Below are positions 21,585 to 28,516 of a stretch of 64,000 nt of DNA, in pieces. Positions within the stretch are counted from its first letter, which is position 1. Every line of letters starts with the position of its first letter. The translations under genes were made by a program, and so were the position numbers. The notes below the pieces were generated by a model. The model was not told the DNA's origin, searched no databases, and worked only from the letters and a program-made list of their open reading frames with translations. This DNA comes from Azospirillum melinis (GTDB taxonomy: Bacteria > Pseudomonadota > Alphaproteobacteria > Azospirillales > Azospirillaceae), in the NCBI RefSeq assembly GCF_013340935.1, contig NZ_WHOS01000010.1:108704-172703 (forward strand). Reading direction: 5' to 3'.

Positions 21585-22370
21585 TTATCGCGTTTCCGCG
21601 ACGCGGCCGTCGTCGGAGATGACGATCTCGACGCGGCGGTTCTGCTGGCGGCCGGCGTCGGTGTTGTTGGCGGCGACGGGCTGCGCCTCGCCCATGCCCT
21701 GGGTGACGATGCGCGCCGGCGAGACGCCGCGCATGGTCAGGGCGTCGCGGACGGAATTGGCGCGGGCCTCCGACAGGCGCAGGTTGGTGGTGTCGCTGCC
21801 GGTGCTGTCGGTGTGGCCCTCGATCCGGATGGTGCGGCCGGGCTGGGATTGCAGGAACTGGGCGAGCCGGTCGATGCGCTCATAGGCGCCGGGGGTCAGC
21901 TCCGCCCGGCCGGTGGCGAACAGGATGTCGCCCAGCGTCATGACCAGACCGCGCTCCGTCCGCTGCGCCTGGAGGTCGCGCAGCTGCTGCTCCAGCTCGG
22001 TGTTGCGGGCCTGGAGACGGTAGGTGTCGGCATTGGCGACCACGGTCTGGGCGCCCTTCACCCCGGCCGTTTCCTGGGCGATCTGCACCCGGCGGCTGAC
22101 GATGTAGGCCTGGTGATCGACCTCGGCGGCATCGGCGCCCTGGTCGCGCATCGCCTCGGCGCGGCGCAAGGCCGTCTCGGCGTCGCGCAGCTGGAGCGGG
22201 GCGTTGCCGGCGACCTGCGGGTTCGCGGCGGCAAGGCTGTAATCCTGCCGCGCCTGGGTCAGGGCGGCGCTGTCGGTGGGCTGGGTGGCGCAACCGGCCA
22301 GCCCGAGGCCGAGACCCGCGAGGACGAGGCCCGAGAGAACGGGGATTCTGCGGGAAGCGAACGCGGTCAT
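21585..22370 (-). CDS. OmpA-family lipoprotein with DUF4398 segment
   Basis: 261 residues. A lipobox LGLAGC places a diacylated Cys at about residue 27. Residues about 35-110 are a helical DUF4398-type region (ARQDYSLAAANPQVAGNAP, RDAETALRRAEAMRDQG). A coiled coil follows (about 115-137). Residues 140-255 are an OmpA-like domain with LGDILFATGRAELTPGAYE, IRIEGHTDSTGSD and RQQNRRVEI. It would tether the outer membrane to peptidoglycan. It overlaps the upstream DUF4398 gene by 4 bases (ATGA), so the two are co-translated and probably interact. Confidence 0.9.
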   Translation of the reverse strand: MTAFASRRIPVLSGLVLAGLGLGLAGCATQPTDSAALTQARQDYSLAAANPQVAGNAPLQLRDAETALRRAEAMRDQGADAAEVDHQAYIVSRRVQIAQETAGVKGAQTVVANADTYRLQARNTELEQQLRDLQAQRTERGLVMTLGDILFATGRAELTPGAYERIDRLAQFLQSQPGRTIRIEGHTDSTGSDTTNLRLSEARANSVRDALTMRGVSPARIVTQGMGEAQPVAANNTDAGRQQNRRVEIVISDDGRVAETR

Positions 22371-22960
22371 TGACGCACCTCCGGATAGCTGTAGCCCCAG
22401 CTGTTGCCGCCGCTGGTCCCGACGCCCGAGCCATTCAGTGTGCCGAGCGAACCGGCCGGCGCCGGCGGAACGGCGGACGGAGCCGGATAGCTGGAACCGC
22501 TCATCCCGGAACCGCCATAACCCGACCCGCCGGACGGCGTGCCACCCAGCGTCGACCCGCTGTAAACCGGCGCCACGTTAGGCGCGGCGGCCGAACGCGG
22601 GCTGTTGGGGACCGCGGACTTGGCCACCGCGGTGGCGGCCTGCTGGGTCACCGCGCGCTGCGAGGTCACCGTCGCCAGTTCGGCATCGACGCGGGCCTCC
22701 TCGGCGAGACGGCGGGCGCGGGTGCGCTCGTCGGCGCGCATCGCCTTGTCGGCGGAGGCCAGCTTGTCGCGGGCGCTCTGCAACGCCACCGGGGCGTATT
22801 GCAGGGCGTTGGCGCGCTCGGCCTCCTGCACCGCCTGGGACGCGGCGCCGAGCTGGGCGGTGGGCGGCGGCACGTCGGAGGCGCAGGCGGCCATGCCGAG
22901 CGCCGCCGACAACACGGCGGCGGCTCGCCACCGGTTCGTCATTGCGGATTTGCGGGTCAT
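22367..22960 (-). CDS. DUF4398 lipoprotein
   Basis: 197 residues from ATG 22960, supported by AAAGGAA upstream. The signal ends in the lipobox LGMAAC. Residues about 30-100 are the DUF4398 helical hairpin (AVQEAERANALQYAPVAL, ARDKLASADKAMRADE, LAEEARVDAELATVTSQR). The C-terminal 80 residues are a Gly/Ser/Pro/Tyr-rich low-complexity tail ending WGYSYPEVRQ. It is coupled to the downstream OmpA/DUF4398 lipoprotein; the pair is a recurrent envelope module whose function has not been established to my knowledge. Confidence 0.85.
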   Translation of the reverse strand: MTRKSAMTNRWRAAAVLSAALGMAACASDVPPPTAQLGAASQAVQEAERANALQYAPVALQSARDKLASADKAMRADERTRARRLAEEARVDAELATVTSQRAVTQQAATAVAKSAVPNSPRSAAAPNVAPVYSGSTLGGTPSGGSGYGGSGMSGSSYPAPSAVPPAPAGSLGTLNGSGVGTSGGNSWGYSYPEVRQ

Positions 22961-23123
22961 CTGGTCGGTTCCTTTCGGATCGGGCTTCACGCCGGAAACC
23001 GGGGGCGGGCCAAGGTCGTGTCCCCCTCAAGCCATGTCCCTTCGGCCGTGTCCTTTCGGCCATGGCCTTTCGGGACGTCTCGCGCCTCAAACGCGCCAGC
23101 CGGGGCGAAGGTTCCGCGCCGAT

Positions 23124-23762
23124 TCAGCCGCCGCTGCGCGAAATTCCTTCACGCTCAGCCCGGCGGTTGTCGCGCCGGTGGCGGACCAGCCGCAGCACAT
23201 AGGCGGCGAGCAGAACGATGAACAGCACCAGCGCCCCCGGCACCATCCAGTCGGCGATCCAGGGAAAGCCGACCCGCACCAGATAGCCGGTGCCGGCCAG
23301 CACCAGCGACCACAGCGCCGCCCCGGCGGCGGCATAGAGCAGGAACACCGCCATCGGCAGCCCGCAGGCCCCAGCGGGAACCGAGATCAGCGTGCGCAGC
23401 CCCGGCAGCGGCTGGCACAGCAGAACGGCGACGCCACCGCGCCGGGCGAACCATTCGGTGGCACGGTGGACCTGTTCGGGCTTCACCGTCAGCCAATGGC
23501 CGTGGCGGCGGAGGAAGGCTTCGAACCGCTCGCGCCCCATCCAATGGGCCGGCAGGTACCACACCAGCTCCCCAACCGCGGACCCCGCCCCGGCGGCCAG
23601 CGCCACCAGCAGCAGGTTGAACTCTCCCGTCGCAGCCCCCATGCCGGCCAGCGGGATCACCGTCTCCGCCGGCACCGGCGGCAGCACGCGGGCCAGGATC
23701 AGCATCAGGAAGATGCCGAGATAGCCGAACTGCTGCACGATCTGGATGATCCACTCGGTCAT
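23124..23762 (-). CDS. DedA-family membrane protein
   Basis: 212 residues from ATG 23762, chosen as the usual DedA N-terminus although no good Shine-Dalgarno is visible. Several membrane segments; key motifs are ARVLPPVPAETVIPLAGM, GSAVGELVWYLPAHWMGRERFEAFLRRHG and QPLPGLRTLISVPAGACGLP, matching the VTT/SNARE-associated fold. Family members flip or scramble undecaprenyl phosphate or phospholipids and influence membrane potential. It ends in a short basic tail. It is divergent from the NnrU gene. Confidence 0.92.
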   Translation of the reverse strand: MTEWIIQIVQQFGYLGIFLMLILARVLPPVPAETVIPLAGMGAATGEFNLLLVALAAGAGSAVGELVWYLPAHWMGRERFEAFLRRHGHWLTVKPEQVHRATEWFARRGGVAVLLCQPLPGLRTLISVPAGACGLPMAVFLLYAAAGAALWSLVLAGTGYLVRVGFPWIADWMVPGALVLFIVLLAAYVLRLVRHRRDNRRAEREGISRSGG

Positions 23763-23909
23763 TGGGTCCACGGGGGTCGGGGAGAAGAAAGCACTCTCCA
23801 ATGAACCGTGCGGACCTTGCCGGCGTTCCCCGATTTTCCATCCCCCCTGACCCCAATCTTGACCCCAATCAAGGCAGAGGCTGTTCGTACACGGTTCAGT
23901 GTCTCCATC

Positions 23910-24581
23910 ATGACCGCATCCCTCGCCCTCGCCGCCGCTCTGCTGTTCCTCAGCCATGCCCTGCCGTCCTGGCCGGGGGTGCGGCCCGCCCTGATCGCCC
24001 GGCTCGGCCGCGGCGGCTTCGTGACGATCCATTCCGTCGGCTCGCTGCTGACGCTGGCCCTGTTCGTGCTGGCCTACCGCGCCGCCGACGGCGGGGATGT
24101 GGTGTTCACGCCCTTCGACTGGGCCGCCCCGCTGGTGGCGGCGGTGATGCCCGTCGTCTTCCTGCTGCTGGTCGCCCGCGTCACCACCCGCTTCGGCAGC
24201 CAGGGCGCGCCGAACCCGCCCCGCGGCATCTACCGCCTGACCCGCGCGCCGGGCAGCCTGGCGCTGCTGCTATGGGCATGCGCACACCTGAACGCCACCG
24301 GCGACGGGCGCCGGGTGCTGCTGTTCGGCACCATGGCGGCCATCGCCCTGTTCGCGCTGGTGAAGAACGAGATCGTGCTGCGCCGCAGCCCCGCCGGCCG
24401 CGCCTACCGGGACGAGACCTCGCTGCTGCCGTTGACCGGGCCGCAGGGCTGGCGCGGAGCGTTGCGCGGACTGGCGGAGATGGGACCGGCAAGACTGATC
24501 GGCGGACTTGCCGCTTATGGGGGGATGCTGATGCTGCACCCCCTGCTCTTCGGGGTGGATCCACTCTACTGGGTAGGTTGA
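23910..24581 (+). CDS. NnrU family membrane protein
   Basis: 223 residues with about six membrane segments. The N-terminus ALLFLSHALPSWPGVRPALIARLGRGGF contains the conserved His and Arg of NnrU, followed by HSVGSLLTLALFVLAYR, APNPPRGIYRLTRAPGSLALLLWACAHL and FGTMAAIALFALVKNEIVLRR. NnrU was named from denitrification gene clusters and is related to isoprenoid- or carotenoid-linked membrane enzymes; its reaction is unknown. No nitrate, nitrite or nitric oxide reductase gene is near, so a denitrification link is not supported here. ATG 23910 gives the usual family start. Confidence 0.88.
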   Translation: MTASLALAAALLFLSHALPSWPGVRPALIARLGRGGFVTIHSVGSLLTLALFVLAYRAADGGDVVFTPFDWAAPLVAAVMPVVFLLLVARVTTRFGSQGAPNPPRGIYRLTRAPGSLALLLWACAHLNATGDGRRVLLFGTMAAIALFALVKNEIVLRRSPAGRAYRDETSLLPLTGPQGWRGALRGLAEMGPARLIGGLAAYGGMLMLHPLLFGVDPLYWVG

Positions 24582-24707
24582 GCGGGACGGCGGACCAGTG
24601 CATCTGTTGAGGATGGGACGGGAGTACCGCATCCCCTACCCAGCCTGACCGCCGCCCCTGTGCCTCTTGCCATTGCTCCCCCCGCCATTGCTTCAGGAAG
24701 CCCCCGC

Positions 24708-25142
24708 ATGAAAATCCGCGAGATCATGACCCGCGACGTGCAGACGGTACGGCCCGACGACAGCATCCGCCGGGCCGCGCAATTGATGGACCAGTTGAAC
24801 GTCGGCATCCTGCCCGTCTGCGAAGGGCGGGATCTGGTCGGCGTCGTCACCGACCGCGATATCACCATCCGGGCGATCTCCGCCGGAAAGCAGCCCGACC
24901 GCTGCAAGGTGTCGGAGGTGATGACCGCCAATCCCCGCTATTGCTACGAGGACGACCCGGTCGGCAGCGTGACCCAGTTGATGGCCGGCCAGCAGATCCG
25001 GCGGGTGCCGGTGGTGGACCGCAACGACCGGCTGACCGGCATCGTCTCGCTGGGCGACCTTGCCACCGACGCCAAGAACGACCGTGCGGTCCAGGACACG
25101 CTGGAACGGATCTCCTCCCCCTCCGAGCCGGACCGCAGCTGA
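24708..25142 (+). CDS. Tandem CBS-domain protein
   Basis: 144 residues made of two CBS repeats. CBS1 is about 2-60 (IREIMTRDVQTVRPDDSIRRAAQLM, VVTDRDITIRAISAG) and CBS2 about 70-127 (VSEVMTANPRYCYEDDPVGSVTQLM, VVDRNDRLTGIVSLGDLA). Such stand-alone pairs bind adenine nucleotides and act as energy sensors or regulators of other proteins. The start is supported by AGGAAG 8 bases upstream. The DUF2934 gene follows 60 bases later and may be co-transcribed. The partner is unknown. Confidence 0.93.
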   Translation: MKIREIMTRDVQTVRPDDSIRRAAQLMDQLNVGILPVCEGRDLVGVVTDRDITIRAISAGKQPDRCKVSEVMTANPRYCYEDDPVGSVTQLMAGQQIRRVPVVDRNDRLTGIVSLGDLATDAKNDRAVQDTLERISSPSEPDRS

Positions 25143-25202
25143 TCGGAACAACTGATCCGGGCCGGCTCGACCGGCCTCCCTCGACAACAGGAACCGACCA
25201 TC

Positions 25203-25469
25203 ATGGAACACACATCGGGTCCAGACGACCCACGGGTCCGTGACCGGGCCTACCGGCTTTGGGAAGAGGAAGGGCGGCCCGACGACCGCCATCTCGACCA
25301 TTGGGCGCAGGCCGCCCGCGAGATCGAGGAGGAGGACCGCCGCAATGCCGGCGGCCCCCGCGTCAACAGCCCGGACGCCGGGCTGGCCGTTCCCGATGAC
25401 GCCGCCGCCCGCAACCAGCGGGAAGCGGCGGCGCATCTGGGCCAGTCCTCGGTTCCGTCGGACAGCTGA
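25203..25469 (+). CDS. DUF2934 protein
   Basis: 88 residues. Residues about 10-45 carry the DUF2934 signature, RVRDRAYRLWEEEGRPDDRHLDHWAQA, a short amphipathic helical pair found in many rhizosphere alphaproteobacteria. The rest is acidic and likely disordered. The domain's function is unknown. Its position after a CBS gene is consistent with a stress-related small operon. Confidence 0.88.
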   Translation: MEHTSGPDDPRVRDRAYRLWEEEGRPDDRHLDHWAQAAREIEEEDRRNAGGPRVNSPDAGLAVPDDAAARNQREAAAHLGQSSVPSDS

Positions 25470-25496
25470 CGGCCGGCTATGAAACGGTGGACGCGG

Positions 25497-26264
25497 TCAC
25501 TCGATCTTGAGGCTGACCGCTTCCATCCCCTTTTCGCCCTGGCGGACGGTCATGCGCACGCGCTGCCCGTCATCCAGCCCGCGCAGACCGGCGCTCTCCA
25601 GCGCACGGGCCGGAATGAAGACGTCGCGCCCGCCGTCGTCGGGCTGCGCGAAGCCATAGCCCTTGCCGCCGTTGAACCACTTCACCGTGGCGCCCATCTC
25701 GCTGGTCGGGCCGCTGGCCTGCTGCGGCCGGCGGGGGCCACCACGATCCTGGAAGCCGCGGTCCTGGCCCCGGTCCTGGAAGCCCCGATCCTGGTTGCGG
25801 CTCTGGAAGCCGCCCCGGTCGCCACCGCGGTCGCCGAAGCCGCGGTCGCCGAAGCCGCGGTCGCGCGGACCGCCGGCATCGCGGCGCGCACCGAAGCCGC
25901 GATCTCCGCCCCGATCCCCACCCCGATCATTGAAACCCCGATCACCACGGTCCCCGAAGCTGCGCTCGCGCCCCTGCGGACGGGCCGGCGTGGCGGTGGA
26001 GAGGTCGACGGAGTGCAGGACGCTGACCTGCTGGCCCTTGCGGTCCTCGACGAGGTCGACGACCACGGTGGCGCCGTCCGGCAGGGTGGTGTGGCCGGCG
26101 GGCACGACGAGCGAGGCCGGCAGCAGGGCGTCCTTGCCGCTGTCGCCGACCTTGACGAAGCCGTAGCCACGTTCGGGGTTGAACCATTTCACGGTGGCCG
26201 TCACCTGGGTGGCGACGACGTTGGGCTGGCGATAGACGTGGCTGCGGGGCGGCTGATTGTGCAT
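25497..26264 (-). CDS. Double cold-shock-domain protein with DRGF/RGG-like linker
   Basis: 255 residues from ATG 26264. CSD1 (about 20-85) has VTATVKWFNPERGYGFVKV but DALLPAS where the second RNA-binding motif is normally DVFVH. CSD2 (about 187-255) has ATVKWFNGGKGYGFAQP and DVFIPARAL. Between them lies a roughly 90-residue disordered linker built from DRGFGDRG, DRGGDRGG and QDRGFQDRG units, like eukaryotic RGG boxes. It should bind single-stranded RNA or DNA and may self-associate. The linker is encoded by imperfect DNA repeats (about 25735-25970), which makes length variation likely between strains. Confidence 0.92.
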   Translation of the reverse strand: MHNQPPRSHVYRQPNVVATQVTATVKWFNPERGYGFVKVGDSGKDALLPASLVVPAGHTTLPDGATVVVDLVEDRKGQQVSVLHSVDLSTATPARPQGRERSFGDRGDRGFNDRGGDRGGDRGFGARRDAGGPRDRGFGDRGFGDRGGDRGGFQSRNQDRGFQDRGQDRGFQDRGGPRRPQQASGPTSEMGATVKWFNGGKGYGFAQPDDGGRDVFIPARALESAGLRGLDDGQRVRMTVRQGEKGMEAVSLKIE

Positions 26265-26437
26265 GGGAAACCCGAACTCCGGCAAACAGAAGCGGCGCCC
26301 TTGCCGGTCCATCTCATGGACCGGTGGACGCCAACCCCTGACACATCGCCCGTCCGCGCGCTCTTGGCAAGTCGGGACCGCTCCGAATAAGCAGGACAGG
26401 CCGTTAAATCACACCCGTGGGGCCCGATGGACGGGCC

Positions 26438-26623
26438 TCAACCCATCAGGCGGTCCATCAGGCGGTCCGGCGCCGGGGGCGGCTCGCGCGGCGGAACCGG
26501 GATCGGGCCCGGCGGTTCTCCCAGCGGCGGACGCGCCGGATCGCCCGGCACCGGCATCGAGTCATCCGGCACCGACGGTTCGCGCGGCGGCGAGGGCGGA
26601 AAGGGTCCAAGTTCGAAGATCAT
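26438..26623 (-). CDS. Small proline-rich protein
   Basis: 61 residues from ATG 26623, which has GAGGAA 6 bases upstream, better than any longer start. After MIFELGPF, nearly a third of residues are Pro (PPSPPREPSVPDD, PARPPLGEPPGPIPVPP) and it ends DRLMDRLMG. There is no membrane span or cysteine. The strong ribosome-binding site is the main evidence that it is real. No function can be given. It follows the secreted-protein gene by 40 bases. Confidence 0.5.
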   Translation of the reverse strand: MIFELGPFPPSPPREPSVPDDSMPVPGDPARPPLGEPPGPIPVPPREPPPAPDRLMDRLMG

Positions 26624-26663
26624 GCGCGGTTCCTCGAAATCATTGATAAGGCAATTGACGTCG

Positions 26664-27248
26664 TCAGCCGCCATGGCCGCCTGGGGCGGTCCGCGACAGG
26701 CGCCGGGCATCGTTCAGGCTGGTCATGCAGCGGGCCTCGTCGCCGTCGCGGGCGGCGCTGCGGGCGGCGGTGACCAGCGATTCCACCTGGGCGTTCCGCG
26801 CCGCCTGCCCCATCAGCCCATCGCCGCCACCGGAACCACCCGGACCGCTGTCAGGCGGCGTCCGCGAATTGGCCTGGGGACTGATGGAGGGAGCGGTCGG
26901 CATGTTGCTGCCGATGGCCGGCGGTTCGACCACCGACCGGTCGCCGACGGCGGGAGGCGCCACCATGCCGCCGGACTGGGCGAGGCGGTCGCTGCCGCTG
27001 CCGGACCCCGTTTCGTCGCGCGGGGTGGAGCCCGACAGGCCGGGCGTGCCGGTACCGCCACCAGGACCGGGGACGGCGACCGGCGGCGGTTCGGTCGACA
27101 GGCCGAGATCGGCGGCGAACTGATCCACCATCGCGCCGCAACTCGCCTGGACCGCGGCATCCGTCTGGGCCGCCGCCCCCTGGGCGGAGAAGAGTCCGGC
27201 CGCCATGACGAGGACGACGGGGCCGAACCTTGTGAAATTTGTCCGCAT
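26664..27248 (-). CDS. Secreted hypothetical protein
   Basis: 194 residues from ATG 27248, giving a typical Sec signal (residues 1-28, ending SAQGAAAQ). The mature region begins with an ordered stretch with one Cys (VQASCGAMVDQFAADLGL). About 100 residues of Pro/Gly/Ser-rich linker follow, then a helical C-terminus (NAQVESLVTAARSAARDGDEARCMTSLNDARRL) with a second Cys. The two cysteines could pair in the periplasm. No known domain recognised. It is divergent from the EamA gene. Confidence 0.72.
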   Translation of the reverse strand: MRTNFTRFGPVVLVMAAGLFSAQGAAAQTDAAVQASCGAMVDQFAADLGLSTEPPPVAVPGPGGGTGTPGLSGSTPRDETGSGSGSDRLAQSGGMVAPPAVGDRSVVEPPAIGSNMPTAPSISPQANSRTPPDSGPGGSGGGDGLMGQAARNAQVESLVTAARSAARDGDEARCMTSLNDARRLSRTAPGGHGG

Positions 27249-27481
27249 CGGTCGCGTGCTCCTCGGGTTGGCCCCTTGGGTTGGCCATGTCCATCCGGTC
27301 ATTCCCATGGCGATCTCGCTCAGGGGCGTGTTCCGATTGAATCAACGGTCTTGGGCCGGGCACGGTTCCGGCAGACCGGTCGAAGATCTGCCCGGCCATG
27401 CATCTTGCTCATTTCGCAGGCAGAGGGCATCGGTTGTAGAGTGCCTGTCCCTCTCCTCAACCAACGGTCCGCATTTCCATC

Positions 27482-28405
27482 ATGATCGCCAACATGGCCG
27501 CGCTGGGCGCGGCGCTGTGCTGGGCCGCGGGCGGCCTGATCGCCATCGGACCGGTGCGGGTGCTCGGCTCCATCGCCTTCAACCGCGTGCGCCTGACCAT
27601 CGTCGCCGCGGCCCTGCTGGTCGCCACCACCCTGCTGGGCGGCTGGCAGACGCTGGACACCGGAGCCGCGCTGACGCTGGCTCTGTCGGGATTGCTGGGG
27701 ATCGTGGTGGGGGACATGGCGCTGTTCTGGTCGCTCAGCCGGCTGGGACCGCGTCGCAATGTGGTGATCTATGCCGCCAACGCGCCGCTGACCGCCCTGC
27801 TGGCCTATGCCCTGCTGGGGGAGGCGCTGGGGCCGTGGACCGTTCTGGGCGTTGCGCTGGTCACGCTGGGGGTGATGCTGGCGGTGGCCCTGCGCTCCGG
27901 CTCCACTCACAGCTGGGAGGCGATCCAGGGCAATTTGCTGGCCGGCGTTTCGGTCTGTCTGCTGGCGGCGGTCGGTCAGGCCGCCGGCTCGATCATCGCC
28001 AAGCCGGTGATGGCGGCGGGCGCCGATCCGATCGCATCAGCCGCGGTCCGGGTCACCACGGCGGCGCTGATGTTCACGACGATCGGCGTGCTGTCGGCGG
28101 TTCGCGGCGGGGCGGCGGGGGCAGGTGCCGGCGGGCTTGGCGGGCTGCTGGTCCCCCGCGGGCTGACGCCGAAGCTGATGCTGCAGATCGCCGGCAACGG
28201 GCTGCTCGGCGTCGGGCTGGGGATGACGCTGCTGCTGGTCGGGCTCGCCCACGGCAATGCCGGGGTGGTCGCCACCCTGTCGGCGCTCAGCCCGGTCCTG
28301 ATCCTGCCGATGATGTGGCTGCTGACCGGCCAGCGCCCGTCGCTGGGCGCCTGGGCCGGCGCCGCGGTCGCGGTGGCCGGCGTCGCCCTGATCGTCAACC
28401 GCTAG
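27482..28405 (+). CDS. EamA (DMT superfamily) transporter
   Basis: 307 residues, ten predicted membrane segments in two EamA repeats (about 1-137 and 150-305). Each repeat has the family features: a short polar loop then RLGPRRNVVIYAANAPLTALLAYALLGE in the first, and AHGNAGVVATLSALSPVLILPMMWLLTGQ in the second. Family members export amino acids, metabolites or drugs across the inner membrane. Substrate unknown. It is monocistronic, convergent with the second hybrid kinase across a palindromic repeat. Confidence 0.92.
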   Translation: MIANMAALGAALCWAAGGLIAIGPVRVLGSIAFNRVRLTIVAAALLVATTLLGGWQTLDTGAALTLALSGLLGIVVGDMALFWSLSRLGPRRNVVIYAANAPLTALLAYALLGEALGPWTVLGVALVTLGVMLAVALRSGSTHSWEAIQGNLLAGVSVCLLAAVGQAAGSIIAKPVMAAGADPIASAAVRVTTAALMFTTIGVLSAVRGGAAGAGAGGLGGLLVPRGLTPKLMLQIAGNGLLGVGLGMTLLLVGLAHGNAGVVATLSALSPVLILPMMWLLTGQRPSLGAWAGAAVAVAGVALIVNR

Positions 28406-28407
28406 AG

Positions 28408-28505
28408 TGCGATCGGTTCAAGCTGACTCGCTTGACGCGTGAATCGCACGAGAAACCAAAAGCATAGAGTCTGTCCGATACCTCAATGAGCATCGGACAA
28501 ACTCT
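28408..28505. repeat. Two nested palindromes between convergent genes (possible dispersed repeat)
   Basis: First unit: GTGCGAT (28408-28414) pairs with ATCGCAC (28443-28449), enclosing TCAAGC/GCTTGA. Second unit: AGAGT plus GTCCGAT (28466-28479) pairs with ATCGGAC plus ACTCT (28492-28505). No T-run is present. They resemble interspersed palindromic elements of alphaproteobacteria and may also stop transcription from both sides. Confidence 0.6.
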
Positions 28506-28516
28506 AGGAAGGTGGC

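Noticed and set aside
25479..26390. 303-codon plus-strand frame with Ala/Glu repeats across the cold-shock gene
   Set aside because: The repeats are the complement of the DRGF linker codons, not an independent protein.
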